The translations under genes and the position numbers were made by a program. The notes under the pieces were generated by a model that saw nothing but the letters and a program-made list of their open reading frames with translations, did no database searches and was not told the origin of the DNA. Shown here piece by piece: positions 12,101 through 24,603 of a DNA stretch of 64,000 nt. This stretch comes from Bolinopsis microptera. Its lineage: Eukaryota > Ctenophora > Tentaculata > Lobata > Bolinopsidae. Location: the NCBI RefSeq assembly GCF_026151205.1, contig NC_087077.1, forward strand, positions 9,477,983 to 9,541,982, in the 5' to 3' direction. Every line of letters begins with the position of its first letter. The stretch's first letter is position 1.

Positions 12101-15100
12101 TTTATCTGAATGAGGATGGAGATTTATCGTGTAGAGTTTCAGCTCTCAGATCATCCGTTGGACAGGCGATTAGAAGTGAATAAACACGTTTAGCACTAAA
12201 CGAGGTGAATTAATATCTTCGCCACACAAAGCTGTACAAAATGAGATCACGCTATCAAGTTGTAAGTCACTTAATTTTAATTTTGAACTTAATCAGTTCA
12301 TGGAATCTGAACATGCGTCGCCAAGAAACTGAAATCTTAAACTTGCCCTGAGATGAGGTCAGGTGAATCAAATATAACGGAATTCAGAGTTCAGACCTCG
12401 TACACGTACGCAGAACAAAGCACGTACCAAATAACAATAAACACATTTGATCATAATGTGATAAAGTGCTCATGGAATTGTTACATAACTTTAATATATA
12501 ATAGCATTGTAATATCTCATATCAACATTAAGATCCCCTATTAAACTGTTTATCACTTTGAAAAGAAACGGACAACTTTAATAAGTGTATTAAAAATAAT
12601 TAAATCAAATGTTCCGTCTGCACTGTTCACAGATCTAGTTTACACCACTTCTCGAAAGTCAAGGGTCTAAGTCCATGCCAAATTAAATTAGACGAATATG
12701 ATAGATTCGGTATTCCTCTGCAATTACAAGTGGGGTTAAAGAAGCACTGAAATCCACGGAAACTGGGTGATGTTAAGACGGTTTTCTCGGAATTAAGGGT
12801 AGAGTGGATTAATGAGAGACTCAGATAAGGATGAATGATTAATTAGTTTATATATGCCACCTCTGAAACTGATTATAACCAGTTGCTGTACCTACCCCGG
12901 CCACAGTATTCGACCAATGGTTCGATAAGTAAATTATGGAGATCGGGGCTGATGAGATTAAGATAAAAACATGAGCTCAAGGGAGGGGGACCGGTAGGCC
13001 CGGTTAGTCGACAAGCCCGGATCAAATACACAACCGTTATTGAAACACAAATGAGAGGATGAGTACAGTACTGATGTTGTTATTGCTACATCGTGTTGCG
13101 TTTATCAGTATTTAATCACGAACAGTGTCAAGTAGAAGTGGTCTAGTACAGCGGTTTGGAGTCTATAAGACAATGATATTGACCATTGCAACTGTGAATA
13201 ATGTATGCTCAAACAATTGACCAAAGTTCTTTATCCAGATGGTTCTCTTTTGTGAAAATTTAGGCCAACAAAATGTTTAACTCAAATGTCCACACATAAT
13301 ATCGATGATAGGTTGCACATCATTGGTTAAACGTTAGTAATTGGAATGGCAAATTATACTCGGATACCCAATAAATACGAATCCCCTTTTTCATAGCCAG
13401 TTCATGACAGCCAACTCAAGAAGCCATTAACTTTGAGATAAGGATCCTCTTTTGTGATATGGTGGTCGGTTTCTACCATACATATCTCCCCAGAATACAA
13501 GTGGTAACCAATTATTGGTGATATATCAATCACCTTTTATACACGATTTGTGTGAACCAAATTCCTGATTTATGTTTGTCACAACAAACTTGCAGCACAA
13601 AATTTGTAGAATATCAAACATATTATTAATTTTACGAAGAAGGTTGCAACATTTCTGCGATTAAAAACTAATTATTTTCAAGACCCAGCTAAGAAACCCC
13701 AAATATTAATCATGTTTACAGCAATTCGATGGTCTAAGTGTCTTAGTGTCTGTATCAACCCATGAATATCAATTTATTAGTCTAGATAAGATATTCGTAC
13801 ATGTTGGTCTACGCTATAAGCCAGAATTCACGCTGATCTCAAGAAAATGTCCACGGAACCAGCCAGGTAATTTAATTATCATGATGAGAGGAACTGGATA
13901 TTGACACATGATATTGCTGGGTAATTCATATCGAGGTATGCAACTCTGCAGTCTGCATAGATCGTGGATTCAGCTTTTAATTTGATTAAGCAACGACGTG
14001 TTTTAAAGAATCCGTATTGAGACTCCCTAAAATCTGAAGAATACTGTACTGTCAACAGGAGGACGTACCCCGCAACCACAACATTTATTTGGTGGTATTG
14101 AATTTAAACCCCTTCCTTTTATCGGGACAGAGAAACAAGACACGCATAATAATAGGATATGGTTTACAAAAACCTCTACAAACGTGACCACATACAAACC
14201 TCCTTTCGTATATCTGTGTTCTGCATACTTCTGAGAATACCGGGAATACCTAGTATATACTATTATAGTTGTCAGGGCTGAAGAAGAGTATATTTATCAA
14301 AATATTCACGTAACGATATTTTGGGTCTGATCCTAATATAATAATATAATATAATGATCGTGATACTTAATGACTCTTTCTCACGAACGGACGAGGTCTG
14401 ATCGTTTAATTTGCAAACAAGAATGTTTATTTAATAAAGTTTAGGAAAAACAAGGATTCAAAACTGAAGAAACAATGCACATCGCCTATGATGAACGCTT
14501 CAGCCGAATCAGCCACAATTGGCGCAATCAGTTGAGATTATCTGTGACCCTGCAAGCATAAAAACGATTACTACCGCTGTCTATATTACTGATGGACAAA
14601 ATATTTTGATTGCATCTGCAATTCCGCCTTAGTCTTTACACAAACTGATAGTAAACAGCCATCATTAGATCAAACGACTATATCATAATAAGATCAACAG
14701 TTGAGCATCACGAATTCAAAAAAATCGATAAAATTTCCGAAGTAGCATCTGCTTGACAAATCACGCACATGAGTACAAGCTCAGTACAATCTTCAGAAAG
14801 TCAGAAAGCAGTACTGACTTTCTCAAACTTTAGAATGTTCATGTAATTATCACCATACAACGATAAACACATTGTCAGGTGAGTGATAACGAAGGAAAAA
14901 TAACAATTAGAGAACGAGTACAAAAGGTACGATCACCCGGTACCCCGGTCCCCGGTACCGGAAAAAGTCCAACACATAGGATACCTAGGCTCACAGATTA
15001 CGAATACAAATTTATGCGGGCCCTTGCTATATAATACCATGTATCGATAAAATGGGAGGCAGGAAATTAAAAGATGTACGTAGAAAGAAGTTAAGGACTG

Positions 15101-16322
15101 GACCCAAATGTGATATTAGTGTGGATGAGAATTGAGATCGATGAGCGATCTTGGAGCGAGAAGACGCAAACAAATTCAACCTGCTATGGGGAGTGAAAGC
15201 TCGTCCCCGAGTCCTTAGCTATATTTTGGTGTTATTGCATATTGAAGTCGTGTCATTATCGCTTATTTGGAATAATCACACCTAACTGAAGCAATTATAG
15301 GGAATCGTTCAGGGAGGCAACTCACGCACTTTTCGGGAGTTGCGCGTTCACGGAGGCAACTCACCAAAGTTGGGTACATACAAATATGTTCAGTGAGAGC
15401 GGCTCTTGTTGCGTGTGCCGCAGCTGGCCACTCTCCATCATCAACCATGTGGTCATGGACATGAGCAGAGAGGCCTCCGGCTATTCCAGCCTTTTCAGAG
15501 AGCAGACTGTGCACCTGGCAGCGGTCATGATTGCGACAAAATTAGCACACGTGACATGGTCGATCGCGGCTTTTGTTAGAAAACTGAAAGGACAAGTCTT
15601 TCGCCTCCGAAGTTTATAGAGCTAGTAGAGTAGCAAGTTGGGGTTTGGAGATATCTATATGCTAAAGAGAAATCGAATTTGGAGGACAGGAGTTAATATT
15701 ATGCGGTCTAATATTCTAAAGATTAGTCGTTAGATCATCCCTGCAATATCCAGCTGTGGCCAGGAAGGTGCTACGCTGGCAACCTCCCAAATATTGTGAA
15801 AAGTGAGGTCGGAGTTAAACAAACACACGACCAAAACTATGAGGTGTGATAATCATTAGTCTGCAAAATAGAAATGACTCTAACGGTACCAATTGTGGCG
15901 TGATAAAAAAGTTTTAGCTTTTGTACTTGATAAAAGGTTTTAGTGTTTAATGTGAGAACGGTATAAAAGCTAAGAGTTGGAAAATGCAGGATGTGATGGC
16001 AACTTAAGTCGTAAGCAGCAGATGCAACTCCACCCAATTAGGTCCAGTTACCGGTTATCGGTTACGCAGTTAACATGGTACCCAATCAGCCTCATACATA
16101 ATCGGCTTAATGAGCTGATAAAATAATTGTAATTGGTTCAATTATCGGTCTTACACCACAGAACAATGTCTGCACTAATTGTTTATAAAACTATAATTAT
16201 AAGATGTTCGGATGGAACACAGAAAATTACCCTTTACAATAGGAGCTAAATGACTTGTACATAATCAGTATGTGATTTTATCAAGTTCATTTACCAAACT
16301 AATAAATGTGAAGAACTCAAGT
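9161..16322. other. Intergenic, no gene recognised
   Basis: Open frames here are short, have no family resemblance and no matching exon partners. Visible features: a short 12-bp repeat with CACGGTGCCTA (about 10326-10372) and AT-rich unique DNA. The region upstream of the ATF7IP homologue (9.1-9.5 kb) may hold its promoter, but no element is convincing. Confidence 0.5.
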
Positions 16323-16374
16323 ATAATAAATAAGTGATACACCGGATATATCCGGTGTATCACTTATTTATTAT
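16323..16374. repeat. Perfect 52-bp palindrome
   Basis: Two 26-bp arms meet with no spacer at 16348/16349 (centre CCGGATATATCCGG). This would extrude as a hairpin or fold in RNA. It may be a whole small foldback element. Confidence 0.95.
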
Positions 16375-17359
16375 TATCATTATATATATATTATTATAAA
16401 CGGTGCTTTGGACAAGTAATTGGGAGAGCTAGAGAGCATCGCAGAGCCCCAACAAGTAATGAGTATATAAAGCTGGCATAGCTGCTCAAGAAATGAGGAT
16501 AGATCTGTACTACTACTATACCTAAATAGTAAACAGGTGAGTAGTGCGGTAGTGAGCTCCATTCCTATAACATGTATAAGAAAACAACCATTACGATTGG
16601 ATGTTGCGAATTAAATAAATAAAGATTGGAGGGCTGCAACATTTCTGTAAAACGAGACATATTAGGTAAGTTCATATAGCTGGCCTAGTCCATTTATTTA
16701 TGCACATTTTGATCTACCTAGGCAAATTCCCTGATACTTGAAATGGTAATTAACCTTTCGGATGAGTGCAAAATAACTGCAACTGAAATATTTATATTTG
16801 GCTTACAAACAAACATGCCTTAAACTTAAAGTTAAAATGCTTGCATTTTGATAAATTGGCAGAATACTAATTTTCGGTTGCACAAACTATGTACACAAAA
16901 TACATTATAATAAAAAATATGGGGTTCTCCGTTCTTACTTTTTGAGTTACGGTCAGTCCAAAATTCCAATTTTGCTCGACAATCTATTTTGTGCCCCATT
17001 TCTGCTTTATTTTTTTGCTAATTACTTTAATAACTGTACTCTCATTCTAATTCTATGTATTATTGAACGTTGATTCCTAATCTCCCCACATGACATAGGG
17101 TTAATACAATGCTTGTCAAATGGTAACATTAACATAATAACTTAATGATAAACATATTAACAAGTGTTGCGGTCGGTAGAGTGATACAGGGTGAGTTGAA
17201 AATAGTGTGTAGTATTTAATAATAATTATCATTCTTGATATCCATCGGACTTGCTGAACAATGATTGCATGCCCGTGACTTTTCAGTTGTCATTGCATTA
17301 AAGAAAGATAAAGTCCGCTTGCTGCTGAATAAAAATATTTAAGATTCTGTATAAGTTGA

Positions 17360-17427
17360 TATACTTATATATATACCAATAATGATACCAATACCATGGT
17401 ATCATTATTGGTATATATATAAGTATA
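17360..17427. repeat. Inverted repeat, 31-bp arms
   Basis: The arms 17360-17390 and 17397-17427 are exact reverse complements across a 6-bp spacer (centre ACCATGGT). The arms contain an ATATAT run and CCAATAATGATACC. Confidence 0.9.
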
Positions 17428-17710
17428 ATATATATTAATATACTGAGTAATAGATCACAAGTAAAGTGACCACCAGATTTAATATTTATAGAATAGTTTT
17501 AGTTGTTTGAAGTAACTTTTACAGTCTAAAGTTTAAGCTAATGGGAAAACATTTATTGCATTCGATAGCAATTGGCAATAATTGACCCGCAGAAAAGATC
17601 GAAGTTTTAATAGTGCCTCAAGAGTGGTATTCATTATTTTACACAAACCCAATTTAAAGCAGTTTAACAGACACATTTTTATTTTACGGCGAATTCTGAC
17701 CTATAACATA

Positions 17711-18477
17711 CAGGGTGGGCCAAAAGTCAGTGTGCAAACGTTGGCCTTAATAGCTCAGTCACTGAGTGCCCAATTGAAATACTTCCTTCTGGTATGACTT
17801 AGTACCACCACTGGTTCGAGGAATTTGTCAACTCGAAAAATATTCGCGTTCATTTTTTTCAAATGGAGGTTCATTTTCACATTTATTTGATAGTTTGGAT
17901 AGTCGGATCAAGCTAAATGTTATTGAATTGTGTTTGGCCATTCGAATTACGTTTGTCCTGAAAGAATTAGAACTGTAGCTTCTCAGATGACCAAGATATG
18001 AAGCATAACGAGTTTATTCATTACGTGTGATCAGGTGATTGGTTTACCTAATCACGTGATAAGGTGACCTCGTTAACTACCCCGTTAAACATTATGGGAA
18101 TTGTTAAGGGTGCCCAATTAAGGTGTCGTGTCACGGTGTCACATAATCACCCAGTCAATTTTGTTAACGAGATACACAAAATGCTTGATAACTTCGTCAT
18201 TTCTAATCCGTTTTGCCTCATGTTTTCAGATCATATGCAACATTTGATAATCTACCGTCTCTGAAAAAATTAGGCGTTCAGCATGTTCAGAGTAAACAAT
18301 ATAGGTGTTTTAATATTGAATGGGTGTGGTCTAAAATATTCGAATTTTCAAATTTTGACGACGGAATCCTCGAACCAGTAAGTACAGTATGCCATCTGCA
18401 AAGCAACAGCTCTCAAATATAAAACACGGCGGAGGTATAAGACCCAACGTTTGCACACTGACTTTTGGCCCACCCTG
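17711..18477. mobile_element. Mariner-type MITE, 767 bp
   Basis: The ends are inverted repeats of about 34 bp beginning CAGGGTGGGCCAAAAGTCAG and ending in its complement. TA dinucleotides flank both sides (17709-17710 and 18478-18479), as expected for Tc1/mariner target duplication. No transposase frame is present, so the copy is non-autonomous. The first bases resemble the mariner element at 57271-60561, but the inner TIR differs. Confidence 0.9.
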
Positions 18478-18713
18478 TATAACTATAAGTATAAGTAATA
18501 GTATAACTATATAACGAATAACTTTTATACTGCCACTGGGTGGAGCTCAACACCTCAACCTACGTCATTCATCCATATCTTCATTCTTCGATCGGTTTTA
18601 TGCTCAATGTGTTTATAGGGGGGGGGGGGGGGGGGGGGGGGTGTCACGTCCGTCTATGTCCGCCTATGTCCTGTCCTTTTTGGATTCTATGAGACAACGG
18701 ACGTGTTTTTTGG

Positions 18714-18868
18714 GACATTGGCGGACACGGACGGACATTGGCGGACACGGACGGACATTGGCGGACTCGGACGGACATTGGCGGACTCGGACGGACATTG
18801 GCGGACTCGGACGGACATTTGCGGACCCGGACGGACATTGGCGGACTCGGACGGACATTGGTGGACAT
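18714..18868. repeat. 20-bp satellite GGACATTGGCGGACTCGGAC
   Basis: About eight tandem copies with ACACGG/ACTCGG/ACCCGG variants, next to the left end of the poly-G-bounded element. Related TGTCCGCCTATGTCCG units occur, as complements, near its right end (about 21207-21310). Confidence 0.92.
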
Positions 18869-19117
18869 TAGCGACATATAAGAGGTCTAAAGAATAAAGA
18901 TCTCACAAATATTCCCAATATTTAATTAAATCCAGTCACCAAATCCGGTCGCTAAATCCAGATCTATTTGTGTCGTCAACATATCTTTGAAACAGTTACA
19001 CAGGGTACACAGTAGGCACAGTACCTATTTAACGAAATATAGGGAATATAACTTATTAATCACACTAAAGCTATTAATAGCTTTAACTTATTTTATCAAA
19101 TTATATAGGGACCCAGG

Positions 19118-20888
19118 AAAAGGCCCCAGGAGGAGGAGGAGGAGGAGGAGGAGGAGGAGGAGAGGAGGACTGGGGAGGAGGAGGACTGTTGAGGACTGAT
19201 GAGGAGGACTGAGGACGAGAAGGAGGAGTAGGAGGAGAACTGAGGAGGGGAGGAGGAAGAGGACTGAAGAGGACTCAGGAGGACCCAGGAGGAGGACCCA
19301 GGAGGAGGAGGACTGAGGAGGATGACTCAGGAGGAGGAGGACTCAGGAGGAGGACTGAGGAGGACTGAGAAGGTGGAGGACTGTTGAGTACTGAATAGTA
19401 CTGAGGAGGATGGCTGAGGAGGATGGCTGAGGAGGATGGCTGAGGAGGATGACTGAGGAGGATGACTGAGGAGGATGACTGAGAGGGAGGAGGAGGATCA
19501 GGAAGACCCAGGAGGAGGAGGAAGAGGACCCAGAAGGAGGACCTGGGAGGAGGAGGAGGACAACTGAGGAGGATGACTCAGGTGGAGGAGGACTCAGGAG
19601 GAGGACTGAGAAGGAGGAGGACTGAGGAAGATGGCTGAGGAGGATGGCTGAGGAGGATGACTGAGAGGGAGGAGGAGGAGGAAGAGGAGGAAGAGAACTG
19701 AGGAGGAGGAGGAGAAGGACTGAGGAGGAAAAGGACTGAGGAGGAGAAGGAGGACCCAGGAGGAGGACCCAGGAGGAGGACCCAGGAAAAGGCCCCAGGA
19801 GGAGGAGGAGGACTGGGGAGGAGGAGGACTGTTGAGGACTGATGAGGAGAACTGAGGACGAGGAGGAGGAGTAGGAGGAGGACTGAGGAGGGGAGGAGGA
19901 AGAGGACTGGGGAGGATCAGGAAGACCCAGGAGGAGGACCCAGGAGGAGGAGGAGGAGGAGGACCCAGGAGGAGGAGGAGGACTGAGGAGGACTGAGGAG
20001 GAGGACTGACGATGACTGAGAAGGAGGAGGACTGAGGAGTACTGAGGAGGATGGCTGAGGAGGATGGCTGAAGAGGATGGCTGAGGAGGATGAATGAGGA
20101 GGATGACTGAGAGGGAGGAGGAGGAGGACTCAGGAGGAGGACTCAGGAGGAAGAGGAGGAGGAGGACTCAGGAGGAGGACTTAGGAGAAATGAGAAGGAG
20201 GACTGAGGAGAACTGAGGAGGAGGAGGAGGAGGAGGACTGAATAGGAGGAGGAGAAGGAGGGGGCTGGGAGAGGACTGAGGAGGAGGAGGACTGATGAGA
20301 AGGATGATGAGGAGGACTGAGGAGGAGGACTGAGGACTGAGGAGGAAGAGGAGGAGGATAAAGAGGAGGAAGACGACCCAGGAGGAGGAGGACTGAGGAG
20401 GAGGACTGAGGAGGACTGAGGAGGATGGCTGAGGAGGATGACTGAGAGGGAAGAGGAGGAGGAGGAGGAGGACTCAGGAGGAGGAGGAGGAGGACTGAGG
20501 AGGACTGAGAAGGAGGAGGACTGAGGAGGAGAAGGAGGAGGAGGAGAACTGAATAGGAGGAGGAGGAGGGGGACTGGGGGAGGACTGAGGAGGAGGATGG
20601 AGGACTGAGGAGAAGGATGAGGAGGAGGACTGAGGAGGACTGAGGACTGAGGAGGAAGAGGAGGAGGATGAAGAGGAGGAGGAGGACCCAGGAGGAGGAC
20701 CCAGGAGGAGGACTCAGGAGGAGGAGGAGGACTGGGGAGGAGGAGGACTGTTGAGGATTGATGAGGAGGACTGAGGACGAGGAGGAGGAGTAGGAGTAGG
20801 AGGAGGACTGAGGAGGGGAGGAGGAAGAGGACTGAGGAAGATCAGGAAGACCTAGGAGGAGGATGAGGAAGAGTAGGAGGAGGAAGCT
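19118..20888. repeat. 1.8-kb polypurine tract (GAGGAGGACT-like)
   Basis: An almost unbroken purine strand built of GGAGGA, GGACTGA, GGACCCA and GGATGGCTGA units in higher-order repeats; for example a segment with GACTGTTGAGGACTGATGAGG recurs near 19185, 19825 and 20745. Any reading frame here (poly Arg/Gly or Glu) is a by-product. The tract could form intramolecular triplex DNA. Confidence 0.93.
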
Positions 20889-20899
20889 AAATGTTATTT

Positions 20900-21076
20900 C
20901 CTCCTCCTCCTCAGTTCTCTTCCTCCTCTTCCTCCTCCTCCTCCCTCTCAGTCATCCTCCTCAGCCATCCTCCTCAGCCATCTTCCTCAGTCCTCCTCCT
21001 TCTCAGTCCTCCTCCTGAGTCCTCCTCCACCTGAGTCATCCTCCTCAGTTGTCCTCCTCCTCCTCCCAGGTCCTCC
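20900..21076. repeat. Inverted copy of part of the purine tract
   Basis: This pyrimidine-rich stretch is, base for base as far as I can read, the reverse complement of 19536-19712. The two arms are about 177 bp long and 1.2 kb apart. Confidence 0.85.
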
Positions 21077-21391
21077 TTTAGTCCGTTTTTGTCCATTTTT
21101 GTCTGTTTTTGTCTGCTCTATTTTTTGTCCGTTTTGAAAATATAGGGTACCGAACGGACAAAAAAACATGATATAACAGCAAAAATTGAACATTTTATTT
21201 AGCAATTTAGGTGTCCATTAATGTCCGCTAAAGTCCGTATATGTCCGTCTATGTCCGCCAATGTCCGCCTATGTCCGCCTATGTCCGTCTATGTCCGCCT
21301 ATGTCCGCCTATGTCCTGTCCTTTTTGGATTCTATGAGACAAGCGGACATAGACGGACGTGACACCCCCCCCCCCCCCCCCCCCCTTTATA

Positions 21392-24067
21392 TTATGAACA
21401 CTAAGCCGGTATAAACGAATGACGTCAATAATGAATAATTTATGACACGGGAATCAATAAGGCCAAGGGTTATACATCAAAATGATTGATAATATTAATA
21501 GTAATACTGATAGAGGAGCTTCGGCCGTTTGGGGAATGGGGTCGGTCCGGTCACCGCGGTTCACACTTTACATATTACGTAATCTGTAATCATTTTTCGG
21601 AACATTTTTACCCCCCCCCCCCCCCTCCGTAATCAGCAAGTTTTACTGCGTCTGATAATTGACTGCCGCGGTAAGTCATATTTCATTTAAGTAAGACAGC
21701 ACAACTTAGAGACACGACATATGACCGATATATATATAGATTTTAAAGTATCATTCAGCTATTGCCCCGACGGCCGACAGAGGACATCAGGTATTGGTAA
21801 TCAGTTACTAATACTAATAGTAATAGTAATACTATTCACTATTACTACGTCAAACCAACTCAGTTTTGAGTTTAATCAATAATGCTACCATTCCATGCCC
21901 CTATTATAAGCAGCTCTAAGCGAGAATAAAACCTTCAAATTAATTGATATACAATTATTAGTGGCTAGTTTTATATTTGATGACGGTGCATGCAGTCAAT
22001 CTCTTAGAGCTCGCTAAACACTGAACTCAGCTCTGACAGCGAGACTTATGAATATATGCACGCAGCAAGGCTTGGTCTTTGGTCACAGGTATTAGTTATA
22101 CAGCGTTTTACTCCTACTACTGGGCGTGCTGCCAATGGAAACTGCACCAGGCTCTCTCCTTGCCTCCACCCTTGTCCAACAACATGAACAAGGCTTGAAG
22201 TTCTACTTCTTGTCTGAATAGACGTTCGGGTGATTAGTAGTCTCCTCAGGTAACTTGCCTCTATCTAATCTAGATATTGCTGTGACATATACTCTATTAA
22301 CAACGAGAATAAGTGGACGCATTTTTTGCTCCCTTCATCTCTGATCTCCACATGCCATTTAAATTTCGAACATTTTAGAACCAATCAAAGCTATTCTCAT
22401 GGGAAGTTATAAGCCAATAAGCAGATAAAAACTAATCCCAATATCAAAACTAATTATAAAAACTAATCCCGATCTCACGCTATTGCATATTGGTTTTTAT
22501 TGGATTGCGGCGTATTTCTTTATTTCGTTATATTTCTATTTCTTTATGTATATCATTATCACACTGACTATTGGTGGTAAAAATAAAACGATTCTTTAAA
22601 TTTCAGTGAAATTATATGCTATCAATATTGTAGTGTCTAATATAATAAAACTCAATGAAATTATATTTATAGAGATTGAATATATGATTGACAGAAAAAG
22701 AAATAAATTATTGATAAAGGCACAACTGCAGCCGGTTCAAAATGCTAAGTAACGGTGCAGTAATGCCGATAACGTTTAGTGACAGTATCGGTAGATAACA
22801 ACCGGTAAGCCGTAAGAGTGGTGGAAATTGTCGTAAAGATAGTAAAATTCAGTTTTAATTAATGTTGTCAAATTTATAAGTGCATCGGCTTAAGTTCATA
22901 GTTATAAGTTATTGTTTCGAATATTAACCATGTCACTGATTCTATTTCTATATCGATCCACCTTCCACGTTTCCACCAAACTAACAACCAGCCACTTCGA
23001 CCGACGTTAAGTCCTTACCATTTAAGTTCAAGGAACCCTGACATCGTTTCAATATTGTACTTTACAACACTAGATAAATATAATCAAAATCGGTACAAAA
23101 CGGCAGAGAGATATCATACACAGCATGCAAGTTCTTAGACTGAAACAAAATCATTATTTGTCCCCAAAAGTTAATATTGATTATTGTGTGCTGATCTATA
23201 TAGTACCCCATTTGATGTTATTGTTTAATCTTAAGTTTTTACAAGTTAAGATCCCCAGTGTACTACCAAAAGAGCGGTTTAATCACATTATTGGCAATGA
23301 AAAAGTTTGTAGTACTTCTTTAATTCAGTCTAACTAACACATGACCAATTAGTCTTTCGTTGCGATTCCTTCAGTAGTAAATATTTTGTGACAATTTTAA
23401 TGTAACTCAATACATTTAATCTATACATGTTACATAATTATCGATTGTATCTCTAAAATTGATGTACCCCAGTTTTTATCAGTAAAAGAAATTAAGAGTA
23501 TATGTAATTCAATCTTTAAATAGTCAGGTGTCCGTCTTACCAGCTTATTTTAATTAGGTGTGCAAAACAATAAGAGATATTGAAAAGACGTTGACACGCC
23601 CAATTTTCCAATTTAAACAGTAAATTATCGTAAAACCAGGTATTCAACATCATAAAAATTAAAACAAAGCTGCGCAAACTTAAGTCGTCTTGGTTTGTTT
23701 AGAAAAAAAAAATGCTTTAACTTCGTTGACTGTAACGGCGACATACAAAAGTTTCATGTATAAAGTGTATATATTGGCAAGGTACAAAGTCAAAGTTTTA
23801 TCATAATAAAACAAAAAAGATTGGGTTATCCAAGAATATTCTCGACTTTCGGGTCACCTTGAACTTTTGTTCACAAAATCTCAGAACAATCGTAGCAATC
23901 TAAACGGTAACAATTTTCAAACTTCTCCGCGAACTCTTCTGGTTACTAACAGCAAACCACCGATATCTAATTTCATCCCGTTCAAGAGCAGAAGTTTTAT
24001 GGTCCTGCAATTATTCTTCCTTTGACGCATCAGTAGACTCCACGCGGGAGAACAGTATGCGTTCACC
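21392..24067. other. Intergenic, downstream of the SIPA1L gene
   Basis: No gene is supported. A C14 run lies at about 21611-21625. The rest is AT-rich unique DNA. The 3' UTR of the SIPA1L gene must start at 24067 and run leftwards, but no clear minus-strand AATAAA lies close to the stop. Confidence 0.5.
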
Positions 24068-24603
24068 TCAAAGCAGTTGCCTGCTCTGAACCCAGGTGGT
24101 AAAGGTTGCAAGTTGGGAGTTGGTACGGTCCATCTCCCGCCTGATCTTGGCGTTTTCCTCGTCTACTATTTCCAAAGTTTGCTCCATCTCTCTATTTTGT
24201 TTACGTAACTGAAATGTGGTTTAGGTAAATTTATCTGGAGATTTATGCGCTTCCTTTAATATAACACTGGACATGTTTTCTTACTCTCGATCTAAAAAAC
24301 AACCACATACCGCAATCCGCACGAAACTCAATAAACCTCACAGAACACCACTATGACTAATGTCTAATATACAGCATTAGCGTGACTATATATTTAGTGT
24401 CTACCTAAATAAACCACTCTGACTCCGGAGAAATTTAGAGCGACTCAAACTAATGACCAGCACGAAACATACAGACTAAACAGACGGTGGCTATCTGAGA
24501 ACTGTAGCAGGGACGGGGACTTACCGCTTGGAGTTCGAAGTTGGACCGTTCAAGAGCTGCCTCCAGTTCGGCGATTCGGAGGAGTGTCGTTCTCACCCAG
24601 GAG
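24068..24603 (-). other. SIPA1L: C-terminal coiled-coil exons of the SIPA1L gene
   Basis: Exons 24525-24603 and 24068-24208 code a leucine-zipper-like heptad stretch ([20 protein letters not shown] joined to [20 protein letters not shown]) and the end [11 protein letters not shown]. The same helix and end motif close vertebrate SIPA1L proteins, where it serves self-association and partner binding. The stop TGA is at 24068-24070. Confidence 0.88.

Larger units (their letters stand above)
18612..21391. mobile_element. Poly-G/poly-C bounded element with TTTATA target duplication
   Basis: The left edge is TTTATA (18612-18617) then a G run; the right edge is a C run (to 21385) then TTTATA (21386-21391). 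Next to the homopolymers lie 22-bp inverted repeats starting GTGTCACGTCCGTCTATGTC (18641-18662 and 21344-21365). A 37-bp sequence also recurs in direct orientation near both ends (18661-18697 and 21306-21342). The interior holds a 20-bp satellite, a 1.8-kb purine tract and a pyrimidine arm. No transposase is coded. The superfamily is unknown to me. Confidence 0.75.

Noticed and set aside
15263-15619. Overlapping 77-83 aa frames at 15.3-15.6 kb
   Set aside because: They oppose each other, have no family resemblance, and no flanking exons in phase were found.
18641-19199. Frames in the GGACATTGGCGG satellite and Arg/Gly-rich purine region
   Set aside because: They result from tandem repeats and show no start context or homologue.
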